Shown here one piece after another: positions 9,738-17,827 of a stretch of 50,804 nt of DNA. This DNA comes from Saprospiraceae bacterium. GTDB lineage: Bacteria; Bacteroidota; Bacteroidia; Chitinophagales; Saprospiraceae. Each line of letters opens with the position of its first letter. Positions within the stretch are counted from its first letter, which is position 1. The DNA is taken from contig JALHOZ010000034.1 of the NCBI GenBank assembly GCA_022842725.1, forward strand, positions 1 to 50,804. The letters are read 5' to 3'. The notes under the pieces were generated by a model that was not told the origin of the DNA, made no database searches, and saw nothing but the letters and a program-made list of their open reading frames with translations. Both the position numbers and the translations under genes were made by a program.

Positions 9738-11777
9738 TTGAGTTCTACAACTTCTATAGCTACCCGATCCGCCGACAATATCAGAATCCTTGCTGCTGCC
9801 ATGGTTGAAAAAGCAGCCTCAGGACATCCCGGTGGTGCCATGGGTGGAGCAGATTTTATCCAGATATTGTATTCTGAATACCTGAGTTTTGACCCTACTG
9901 ACTTGTCGTGGCCATTAAGAGACAGGTTTTTTCTGGATCCCGGACACATGTCTGCCATGCTGTACGCCCAGATGACATTACTTGGTATTATGAATATGGA
10001 AGACATTCAGTCTTTCAGACAATGGAAAAGTTGTACTCCCGGACACCCGGAAGTCGACGTTCAAAGAGGAATTGAAAACACTTCCGGTCCCTTGGGCCTT
10101 GGTCATGCATTTGGTGCCGGTGCAGCCATTGCTGAAGGGTTTTTAAGACACAGATTCGGTGATTTATTCAGTCATTATACCTATCTCTACATTTCTGACG
10201 GTGGAATTCAGGAAGAGATATCACAAGGTGTCGGGAGGATAGCCGGTTATTTGGGTCTCGGCAAGCTAATTATGTTTTATGATGCCAATGATGTTCAGTT
10301 GTCCACTATGGTAGATGAAGTAACTGCTGAAGATACCGCAAAAAAATACGAATCGTGGAATTGGCATGTGATAACGATAGATGGTAATGATGAGGTAGCC
10401 ATCAGGTCTGCTTTGAACGCGTCACAAGCTGAAACAACAAGACCTTCACTGATCATCGGCAGAACCATCATGGGCAAAGGAGCTGTCAAAGAAGATGGTA
10501 GTTCATACGAAGGACAGGTTGAAACCCATGGAAAACCCCTTGGAAAATCCAAAGCATCTTTTGCACAAACCATAAAAAACCTGGGTGGTAATCCGGAAAA
10601 CCCATTTGAAATATTTCCGGAAGTGGCCGATTATTATCAGCAATTGATAAATAAGAAAAAATCGGAAGCAGCTCAAAAAAAATCTGAGTTTGAAATCTGG
10701 AGAAATAATAATCCGGAAATGGCTAAAAAATGGGATACATTTCAAAGTCTGGATTTACCGGGTTTTGATATCAATGAAATCAGCATGGGTCAAAATGAAG
10801 CTACCCGAAATGCGTCGGCCAGAGTTTTGGGTTATTTGGCTGAAAGATATGAAAATGTAATTGTTTCATCAGCAGATCTGAGCAACAGTGATATGACTGA
10901 GGGTTTTCTCAAAAAGAGCAAAGCATTTGAAAGACATGATTTTTCAGGACAGTTTTTGCATGCCGGTGTTTCTGAATTGACGATGGCAGCATTATGTACA
11001 GGAATGGCACTTCATGGCGGAATTATACCGATCTGTGGCACCTTTTTTGCATTTTCTGACTATATGAAACCGGTTTTGAGGGTGGCTTCATTGATGCAGA
11101 CGCCGGTCAAATTTTTATGGACGCACGATGCATTTAGAGTGGGCGAAGATGGTCCTACCCACCAACCTATAGAACAGGAAGCACAATTGAGATTATTAGA
11201 AAAATTGAAAAATCATGACGGTCAATCATCTTTTCTGGCACTAAGACCGGCAGATAGTGCTGAGACATTAGTTGCCTGGGAACTGGCACTCAAAAGTAAA
11301 AACAGGCCGGCCGGTTTGATTTTATCCAGACAAAACATAAAAGATCTTCCCCCAGTCAGTTCATCAAGACTGGAAGATGCTGGTGCAGCAAAATCAGGGG
11401 CTTACCACGTCCTAAAAACGACGGAAAATCCGGATGTGGTATTATTGGCTAATGGTTCGGAAGTAAGTACCTTGATCGATGCGGCACAGAACCTCGCTGA
11501 TGAACATTCATTAAAAGTTAATGTCGTATCTGTGCCATCGGAAGGATTGTTTAGAAACCAGCCGAAAGCATATCAATTATCATTATTGCCCGAAGGAATT
11601 CCTGTTTTCGGATTGACGGCAGGTTTGCCAGTCACTCTTGAGGGAATGATTAAAAACGGATATGTACATGGCTTGGATCATTTCGGATATTCTGCTCCTT
11701 ACCCGGTTTTGGATGAAAAATTTGGTTTTACACCAGACAATGTCGTAAGAATGGTATTAAACATGTTGAATGAATAA
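9738..11777 (+). CDS. tkt: Transketolase
   Basis: This 679-residue enzyme transfers two-carbon ketol units in the non-oxidative pentose phosphate pathway, using thiamine diphosphate and a metal. It covers the full family: N-terminal TPP domain (GHPGGAMGGADF, GHAFGAGAAIAEGF), central pyrimidine-binding domain and C-terminal domain (VLLANGSEVSTL). The TPP motif is a variant, with SDGGIQEE for GDGCxxEG and FYDANDVQLS for FYDDNGIS, but the metal-binding Asp and Asn are kept. The only usable start is TTG 9738: the next ATG is at residue 22, inside the conserved N-terminus, and no in-frame ATG lies upstream. The -7 box at 9692 supports this start. Confidence 0.94.
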   Translation: MSSTTSIATRSADNIRILAAAMVEKAASGHPGGAMGGADFIQILYSEYLSFDPTDLSWPLRDRFFLDPGHMSAMLYAQMTLLGIMNMEDIQSFRQWKSCTPGHPEVDVQRGIENTSGPLGLGHAFGAGAAIAEGFLRHRFGDLFSHYTYLYISDGGIQEEISQGVGRIAGYLGLGKLIMFYDANDVQLSTMVDEVTAEDTAKKYESWNWHVITIDGNDEVAIRSALNASQAETTRPSLIIGRTIMGKGAVKEDGSSYEGQVETHGKPLGKSKASFAQTIKNLGGNPENPFEIFPEVADYYQQLINKKKSEAAQKKSEFEIWRNNNPEMAKKWDTFQSLDLPGFDINEISMGQNEATRNASARVLGYLAERYENVIVSSADLSNSDMTEGFLKKSKAFERHDFSGQFLHAGVSELTMAALCTGMALHGGIIPICGTFFAFSDYMKPVLRVASLMQTPVKFLWTHDAFRVGEDGPTHQPIEQEAQLRLLEKLKNHDGQSSFLALRPADSAETLVAWELALKSKNRPAGLILSRQNIKDLPPVSSSRLEDAGAAKSGAYHVLKTTENPDVVLLANGSEVSTLIDAAQNLADEHSLKVNVVSVPSEGLFRNQPKAYQLSLLPEGIPVFGLTAGLPVTLEGMIKNGYVHGLDHFGYSAPYPVLDEKFGFTPDNVVRMVLNMLNE

Positions 11778-11857
11778 GTCTTTTCAATTAAGTAAGATTT
11801 GAAAAAACCAATTGTCATTCAATATGTTATAATCTTCACACCAATCATTTTTGATTT

Positions 11858-12196
11858 ATGTTAAAAATTGGATTTGGAAACAGGATAAAAAACCGGACTT
11901 TTGATTATAAACCAAGGTATTATGATCCGGAGAAAGAAGCATTTCAGGAAAGAATGGAAATGCTAAGGGAAAAGTATGCCGATAAGGCAGAAATTGACGG
12001 TGAAAAAATGAAATTCAGGATCAGACAAGGTTTTAAAAATAAAGGAGCCTCTGATCCGTCTTATCGTTCGAAGATGGAAAAAACAGCTGCAGTAAGAAGG
12101 CTTGTTATTGTTGGGGTTTTGCTTTTAATCGTTTATTTATTTTCTCAATCAGACAGAATAGAACAATTTTTACGTTTATTATTTCAGAAACAATAA
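11858..12196 (+). CDS. Small conserved-type membrane protein upstream of mutL, function unknown
   Basis: This 112-residue protein has a basic and charged soluble N-terminal part (residues 1-80, with helical segment 26-45) and one C-terminal membrane segment at about residues 82-96, followed by a short charged tail. It would be a tail-anchored-like inner-membrane protein with most of its mass in the cytoplasm. No catalytic motif is recognised. It ends 13 bases before mutL and is probably co-transcribed with it. It has good start placement and a codon pattern like its neighbours, so it is a real gene, but no function is proposed. Confidence 0.75.
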   Translation: MLKIGFGNRIKNRTFDYKPRYYDPEKEAFQERMEMLREKYADKAEIDGEKMKFRIRQGFKNKGASDPSYRSKMEKTAAVRRLVIVGVLLLIVYLFSQSDRIEQFLRLLFQKQ

Positions 12197-12209
12197 TTTT
12201 GTCCTGAAC

Positions 12210-14063
12210 ATGAACGATATTATTCAATTATTACCGGACAATATTGCAAATCAGATTGCAGCGGGAGAAGTTATCCAACGACCAGCTTCGGTAGTAAAGG
12301 AGTTGCTTGAAAATTCGATTGATGCCGGAGCAACGGAAATTAAAATGATCCTGAAAGATGCCGGCAAATCATTGATTCAGGTAATTGACAATGGCAAAGG
12401 AATGTCTGTATCAGATGCCAGAATGTCATTTGAGCGTCATGCAACCTCAAAGATTCGGGAGGCAAATGATCTTTTTCACATTAAAACGATGGGTTTCAGG
12501 GGTGAGGCATTAGCCTCCATTGCCTCCATTGCTCAGGTTGAAATGATCACACGAAGGAATCACGATGAAGTTGGGACCCGTATTGTCGTCGAGGGTAGTA
12601 AGATAACCAAACAAGAACCTGTTCAGGCTCCTGAAGGTACGTCTATAGGCGTTAAAAACTTGTTTTACAACATTCCGGCCAGAAGAAAATTTTTAAAATC
12701 TGATCCTGTAGAGTTAAAACATATTATGGATGAGTTTCAGCGTGTAGCCCTCGCTTATCCTGATGTGTTTTTTACCATGCATCATAACAATAATGAAAGT
12801 TACCACTTGCCGAAAAGTAACCTCAAACAAAGAATAGTAAGCCTTTTAGGTAAACAAATTCAGGAGAAACTGATACCGATTCAGGAACAAACAGATATGG
12901 TATTGATCAGTGGTTATGTCATTAAGCCTGAAGGTTGTAAAAGAACCAAGGGAGACCAGTTTATTTTTGTCAATCGTCGGTTTATAAAAAATACCAACCT
13001 CAATCATGCAATAAAAGGTGCGTATGAAAATTTATTGCAAAACGATCAATATCCGGGTTATATCCTTTTTCTTGAAATCGATCCTTCAGGTATAGATATA
13101 AACGTTCATCCCACCAAAACAGAAATAAAATTCGAAGATGAAAGACTCATTTACAATTATCTGAAAGTGAGTATAAAACATGGTTTGGGACAGTATAGTC
13201 TGGCACCAATGTTTGATTTTGACAGTGATTCAAATTTTCAACAGAACAATAAACATCTTTCAAAACAATTTGAAAGTACGCAGGAAATTTCCTGGGGTAA
13301 ACCGACAACAAATCAGGGATTTCAAAATACGGGTTTTAATTCACAAAAAGATAAAAGAGAAGCCATCCAATCCTGGGAAGACATTTATAAAAATATTCAG
13401 GCTACTGAAATATCAGCACAACCCATTACACACATGGAAGATGAGAATGTATTGGGATTGATGGAAGAATTGGATATGCAGCATCCCGATATTCCTTCAG
13501 TGAAAGCACCATTCCAGATACATCAAAACTATATCGTGACACAAATTAAGTCAGGGTTGATGATCATTGACCAACAGGCGGCACACGAAAGAATATTGTA
13601 TGAGCATTATAAAAATCTGCTTTCAACGGGAGAATTTGTTTCTCAAAAGGAGCTTTTTCCGAGGGTGGTAGAACTTGATGTTGCCAAAGCCGGAGTACTG
13701 AAAGAAATCCTGGAATATGTTAATGCATTAGGTTTTGAGATTGCCCATTTTGGCAATCAATCCTTTATTATACACGGTACTCCTGCCGGATTGGACAGCA
13801 GAATTTCTATTGAAAATCTTTTGGACAAAATCATTGAACAGTATATGATCAATTACGAATTTGATTTTGGAATCGAAGATAATATTGCTCGTTCTATGGC
13901 TGTTTCAGCGGCAATCAAAAGGGGTAAACAATTAGAAACAAATGAGATGCATCAGCTTGTAGACCAACTTTTTGCCTGTGAAATACCTTTTAAAAGTCCC
14001 TCAGGAAAAAATTGTTTTATCACCATGGAACTCAACGAAATTCAAAAACGATTTAATTCATAA
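12210..14063 (+). CDS. mutL: DNA mismatch repair protein MutL
   Basis: This 617-residue MutL couples MutS mismatch recognition to strand removal. The GHKL ATPase motifs are intact: KELLENSIDAGAT with Glu31 and Asn35, DNGKGM (60-65) and GFRGEALASI (95-104). A low-complexity linker spans about 330-410. The C-terminal dimerisation domain contains DQQAAHERILYE near residue 454, where the endonuclease consensus is DQHA(X)2E(X)4E, so its His is Gln. The late CPHGRP-type motif is replaced by SPSGKN near 596. The nick-making activity may therefore be absent or altered. It sits in a plus-strand run with two rhomboids, an EEP protein and nadA. Confidence 0.95.
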   Translation: MNDIIQLLPDNIANQIAAGEVIQRPASVVKELLENSIDAGATEIKMILKDAGKSLIQVIDNGKGMSVSDARMSFERHATSKIREANDLFHIKTMGFRGEALASIASIAQVEMITRRNHDEVGTRIVVEGSKITKQEPVQAPEGTSIGVKNLFYNIPARRKFLKSDPVELKHIMDEFQRVALAYPDVFFTMHHNNNESYHLPKSNLKQRIVSLLGKQIQEKLIPIQEQTDMVLISGYVIKPEGCKRTKGDQFIFVNRRFIKNTNLNHAIKGAYENLLQNDQYPGYILFLEIDPSGIDINVHPTKTEIKFEDERLIYNYLKVSIKHGLGQYSLAPMFDFDSDSNFQQNNKHLSKQFESTQEISWGKPTTNQGFQNTGFNSQKDKREAIQSWEDIYKNIQATEISAQPITHMEDENVLGLMEELDMQHPDIPSVKAPFQIHQNYIVTQIKSGLMIIDQQAAHERILYEHYKNLLSTGEFVSQKELFPRVVELDVAKAGVLKEILEYVNALGFEIAHFGNQSFIIHGTPAGLDSRISIENLLDKIIEQYMINYEFDFGIEDNIARSMAVSAAIKRGKQLETNEMHQLVDQLFACEIPFKSPSGKNCFITMELNEIQKRFNS

Positions 14064-14074
14064 ATAAAAATCTG

Positions 14075-14677
14075 ATGCTTAGAATCACAGATGTAGTTAA
14101 AAACCTGATCATCATCAACGTCATAGTATTTTTTGCCGTCAGATATCTGATACCTATCCATGGTGTCGAAAGGTTTTTTGTTTTGGTTTTTCCCGGATTA
14201 GAATATTTAGTGAATGATGTTTTATTTAAATTTGAGCCGGTACAAATCGTGACCCACATGTTTATGCACGGTGACGAAAAACATTTGTTATTCAACATGT
14301 TGGGACTATTTTTTTTAGGTCCTTTGGTTGAGTCGGCTTTGGGGCCCAAAAGGTTTTTTATATTATATTTTGCCAGTGGTTTTTTTGCCACCTTTCTGCA
14401 TTTTTTATTTGTTCAGGGAGGGATGGTGGTCGGAGCTTCAGGAGCTATTTATGGTATTTTGGCAGCATTTGCCACCATGTTTCCTAATATAGAGCTGATG
14501 TTGATGTTTATTCCAATTCCGATTAAAGCCAAATATGTGGCTATGGGTTTACTGGCTTTTGGTTTGTACAGCGGCTTGAGTGGAAGTGGGGACAATATTG
14601 CGCATCTTGCACATGTAGGGGGTGCGATCATGGGATTTATTTTAATCAGATCTTGGAAAATGCAAAATTTAAGATAA
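14075..14677 (+). CDS. Rhomboid-family intramembrane serine protease (first of tandem pair)
   Basis: This 200-residue six-helix membrane protein has the rhomboid catalytic dyad: Ser122 in GASGAIYG and His180 in AHVGG, with the extra His177 common in the family. The HMFMHGDEKHLLFNM segment (residues 61-75) matches the conserved loop and second-helix His/Asn region. It would cleave transmembrane substrates within the inner membrane. It starts 11 bases after mutL, and one base separates its stop from the next rhomboid's ATG. Substrates are unknown. Confidence 0.93.
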   Translation: MLRITDVVKNLIIINVIVFFAVRYLIPIHGVERFFVLVFPGLEYLVNDVLFKFEPVQIVTHMFMHGDEKHLLFNMLGLFFLGPLVESALGPKRFFILYFASGFFATFLHFLFVQGGMVVGASGAIYGILAAFATMFPNIELMLMFIPIPIKAKYVAMGLLAFGLYSGLSGSGDNIAHLAHVGGAIMGFILIRSWKMQNLR

Positions 14678-14678
14678 C

Positions 14679-15539
14679 ATGTTCAGGTCCATATATGATG
14701 ATGTAAAAGAATCGTTTTTGAACGGCAATATGATTGTCAGAATCATTATCGTCAATGTTGTGGTATACATGGTTCTTGCATTGACACAAGCATTATTTCC
14801 GGCATTTTTTAACCAAATTTTTCCGTATATAGCTTTACCCGGAGATGTAAAAGAATTGTTGTTCAAACCCTGGACCTTACTGACCCATATGTTTGCGCAT
14901 ACGGGATTTTTCCATATGGCCTGGAATATGATTATTTTGTATTGGTTTGGTAATATTGTCGGGGATTTGATTGGTGACAAACGTATTGTTCCAATATATT
15001 TTTACGGTGGACTTACAGGTGCTTTATTTTTTATTGTTTCAGCGTATTTATTACCTTCGGTGGCATCTCTTGCCATAGGAGCTTCCGCTGCAGTGTTGTC
15101 CATTGTTTTTGCTGCCGTTGCCATATCGCCGGATTACAGAGTACATTTGATTTTATTGGGACCGGTTAAAATTAAATTTATAGGTCTTTTTATTTTATTT
15201 TTTGATTTATTGGGGGTTGCCTCTAATGTAAATACGGGAGGTCACATCGGGCATCTCGGGGGCACTTTATTTGGTTTTTTCTTTGTATATTTGTTGAGGG
15301 ATGGCGTCGATTTATCAGATATCAAAGCCATTTTTATCAAAAAAGAACCTAAAAAAAGATCACCTCTCAGGGTAGAATATGTAGCAAAAACAGTAAAAAC
15401 CAACAAAACAACAGAAGGTAAAAAAATGACCACAGAAGACGAAGTGGACAGAATTCTTGAAAAGATAAAACGGGAAGGATATGATAAACTTACAGAAGGT
15501 GAAAAGTTGACGCTTCACAAGGCAAGTACAAAAGATTAA
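14679..15539 (+). CDS. Rhomboid-family intramembrane serine protease with C-terminal cytoplasmic extension
   Basis: This 286-residue rhomboid has Ser136 in GASAAVL (Ala replaces the second Gly of GxSG) and His192 in GHLGG. The THMFAHTGFFHMAWNM loop is conserved. After the last membrane segment (about residue 208) comes a basic region, then a charged helical tail (about 245-283) typical of Bacteroidota rhomboids that carry a short C-terminal domain. It is the second of a tandem pair, one base after the first, and the proteins differ enough to have distinct substrates. It is likely translationally coupled. Confidence 0.92.
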   Translation: MFRSIYDDVKESFLNGNMIVRIIIVNVVVYMVLALTQALFPAFFNQIFPYIALPGDVKELLFKPWTLLTHMFAHTGFFHMAWNMIILYWFGNIVGDLIGDKRIVPIYFYGGLTGALFFIVSAYLLPSVASLAIGASAAVLSIVFAAVAISPDYRVHLILLGPVKIKFIGLFILFFDLLGVASNVNTGGHIGHLGGTLFGFFFVYLLRDGVDLSDIKAIFIKKEPKKRSPLRVEYVAKTVKTNKTTEGKKMTTEDEVDRILEKIKREGYDKLTEGEKLTLHKASTKD

Positions 15540-15571
15540 TACATTATGTTATTCATAAATCCAACAAATCA

Positions 15572-16657
15572 TTGACCCGAAGTAAAAAACCCAATGTGAG
15601 TATCGCTGTCAAAGTGATGTTTTTTGCTAATATCGTATTAGCAGGGGTTACTTTTTTGTCATTTCTCACACCGTTTATTCATCCTAAATATTTTTGGGTC
15701 TTCTCCATCATCGGTTTGTTTTTTCCGATATATATGTTGTTGCATGGAGGGTTTTTGGTTTATTGGTTATTTACCTACCGAAAAAAAATCTGGCTTTCCT
15801 TTTTTTGCCTGGTTTTTGGTTTTCAACATATCCAGAATTATATAGGTTTTCATAGTAATGAAATGTTGATTGATGAAGAAAAGACATTTCAAATGGCAAC
15901 TTTTAACATAAGTTACGGGTACTTTCAGATAGAAAAAAACAAAGTCAGTAAAAAAGAAAACAGTTTGTTATTGGCTGAAAAGCTTGAAGCGTTAAAAGAG
16001 GTTGACATTATATGTTTTCAGGAAGTGGGAGATTATGTTTACAATATTCTGAAAAAATCATTTCCAAAACATAAAAGCTACCGGATTGAAAAGGGCGTTG
16101 TGATTTTTTCAAAGTTTCCGATTGGGAATAAGGGTTTTATTGAATTCGGAACATTCACCAATTCCTGTATTTGGGCGGATGTCACCATCAAAGGTGAGAA
16201 AGTGAGGATATATAATTTCCATCTTCAATCTAATAAAGTCAGCAAAGATGCGGACGGAATAGTCGAAAACCTTCAGAATAACGAAAATGTAAAATGGTAT
16301 AAAGATATCAAAGGCATACTGCGGAAATATAAAAATACCAATATCAGCAGATCGCGGCAAATTGATAAAGTGGTAAATCACATGGAACAATGTCCATACC
16401 CTTTTTTGGTTGGTACCGATATGAATGATGTTCCCGTCTCATACATATACCGACAAATTTCTAAAATCAGCTCTGATGCATTTCGGGAGAGAGGAAAAGG
16501 TTTAGGAACAACCTATGCCGGAAACATTCCGCTTTTGAGAATTGATTATTTATTTTACAGCAAAACATTCCGTTGTTTACAATATAAAACACCGACCACC
16601 AATATTTCGGATCATTATCCGGTCGTTGCGACATTATCTCATCATTTTGAAAATTAA
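15572..16657 (+). CDS. Membrane-anchored endonuclease/exonuclease/phosphatase-family protein
   Basis: About 361 residues. The first ~90 hold three hydrophobic segments, so the protein is anchored in the inner membrane. The rest is an EEP-fold domain with the metal-binding Glu in CFQEVG, the GTDMNDVP segment and the terminal SDHYPV with its catalytic Asp-His. Substrates in this superfamily include nucleic acids, inositol phosphates and sphingomyelin; which applies here is unknown. The start is unclear: TTG 15572 gives the longest reading, GTG 15596 and ATG 15617 are alternatives, and the ATG at 15546 is out of frame. nadA follows after 5 bases. Confidence 0.85.
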   Translation: MTRSKKPNVSIAVKVMFFANIVLAGVTFLSFLTPFIHPKYFWVFSIIGLFFPIYMLLHGGFLVYWLFTYRKKIWLSFFCLVFGFQHIQNYIGFHSNEMLIDEEKTFQMATFNISYGYFQIEKNKVSKKENSLLLAEKLEALKEVDIICFQEVGDYVYNILKKSFPKHKSYRIEKGVVIFSKFPIGNKGFIEFGTFTNSCIWADVTIKGEKVRIYNFHLQSNKVSKDADGIVENLQNNENVKWYKDIKGILRKYKNTNISRSRQIDKVVNHMEQCPYPFLVGTDMNDVPVSYIYRQISKISSDAFRERGKGLGTTYAGNIPLLRIDYLFYSKTFRCLQYKTPTTNISDHYPVVATLSHHFEN

Positions 16658-16662
16658 AATTT

Positions 16663-17682
16663 ATGGTTGACGAACAAATAGTAAACAAAGCAATATCATC
16701 TTTGGATTTGTATGGATTTCTCAATATTGATGTAGATCCTACCCTTGATTTGGTAGAAGAAATTCAAAAGTTGAAAAAAGAAAAAAATGCCATCATCCTG
16801 GCTCATTATTATCAGGAATCAGAAATTCAGGATGTTGCGGATTATATAGGAGACAGTCTCGGACTGGCACAAAAAGCGGTGAGTACTGATGCGGAAATGA
16901 TCGTTTTTGCGGGAGTACATTTTATGGCAGAAACGGCAAAAATGCTGAATCCGGGCAAAAAAGTAGTTCTTCCTGACCTCAAAGCCGGTTGTTCTCTGGC
17001 AGATAGCTGTCCCCCTCATATTTTCAGAAAATTTAAAGAAAAATACCCGGACCATGTCGTGGTCAGTTATATCAATTGTACCGCAGAACTTAAGACCCTG
17101 ACAGATATTTGTTGCACATCATCCAATGCTGAGTCCATCATCAACAGTGTTCCGGAAGGAAAAGGAATCATATTTGCACCGGACAAAAACCTGGGGGCGT
17201 TTCTTCAGAAAAAGACAGGAAGAGATATGATTTTGTGGAACGGCGCCTGTATGGTTCATGAGATTTTTTCTCATGAAAAAATAACCAAACTGATGATCAG
17301 GCATCCGAATGCCAAATTTATTGCCCATCCTGAATGTGAGGCCCATATTTTGGAAAAAGCGCATTTTATCGGCTCAACCACTCAATTGTTAAAATACACT
17401 CAGAATGACAGTGCCGACACCTTTATTGTTGCCACAGAATCCGGTATATTGCATCAAATGGAATTGGCTTCGCCAAACAAAACTTTTATTCCTGCACCCC
17501 CCAACAATCAGTGTGCCTGTAATGATTGTCCGCATATGAAAAGAAATACAATGGAAAAACTGTATTTATCCATGAAGTATGAATTGCCGGAGATTATATT
17601 GGATGATTATGTCATTACTGAAGGCAGAAAATGTATAGACAGAATGTTGGAAATCAGTGCAAAAGCAGGATTTAAGATGTGA
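16663..17682 (+). CDS. nadA: Quinolinate synthase
   Basis: This 339-residue enzyme condenses iminoaspartate with dihydroxyacetone phosphate to quinolinate in de novo NAD synthesis, using a [4Fe-4S] cluster. Candidate ligands are Cys110 (AGCSLAD), Cys196 (GACMVH) and one of Cys284/286/289 in CACNDC. The LAHYYQ and HPEC motifs are present. nadB and nadC are not in the window. It is the last gene of the mutL run, 5 bases after the EEP gene, and ends before a weak hairpin and a new promoter. Confidence 0.96.
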   Translation: MVDEQIVNKAISSLDLYGFLNIDVDPTLDLVEEIQKLKKEKNAIILAHYYQESEIQDVADYIGDSLGLAQKAVSTDAEMIVFAGVHFMAETAKMLNPGKKVVLPDLKAGCSLADSCPPHIFRKFKEKYPDHVVVSYINCTAELKTLTDICCTSSNAESIINSVPEGKGIIFAPDKNLGAFLQKKTGRDMILWNGACMVHEIFSHEKITKLMIRHPNAKFIAHPECEAHILEKAHFIGSTTQLLKYTQNDSADTFIVATESGILHQMELASPNKTFIPAPPNNQCACNDCPHMKRNTMEKLYLSMKYELPEIILDDYVITEGRKCIDRMLEISAKAGFKM

Positions 17683-17713
17683 TTTTTTGTAAAATTTGCG
17701 TCATAAAGTAAAG

Positions 17714-17745
17714 AAATGATGAGTTTTTAACATCATTTTGCAACA
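17714..17745 (+). terminator. Possible weak terminator after nadA
   Basis: An AT-rich 8-bp stem (17714-17721 with 17731-17738) with a 9-base loop lies just past nadA. The T-run comes only after several bases, so it may be weak or incidental. Confidence 0.35.
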
Positions 17746-17772
17746 TTTTTTTACCAATAGGGCAATAATAAG

Positions 17773-17780
17773 TATATTTG
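17773..17780 (+). promoter_or_regulatory. -7 box for the PorU2-like gene
   Basis: TATATTTG is a full TAnnTTTG match. Transcription from about 17787 leaves roughly 40 bases before the ATG at 17828 and excludes starts upstream of it. Confidence 0.7.
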
Positions 17781-17827
17781 TAAGTTTAAGAGAACAATCA
17801 ACACTACATATTATGTATTTTTTTAAT

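Noticed and set aside
15546-15571. ATG at 15546 as start of the EEP protein
   Set aside because: It is out of frame with the EEP reading frame.
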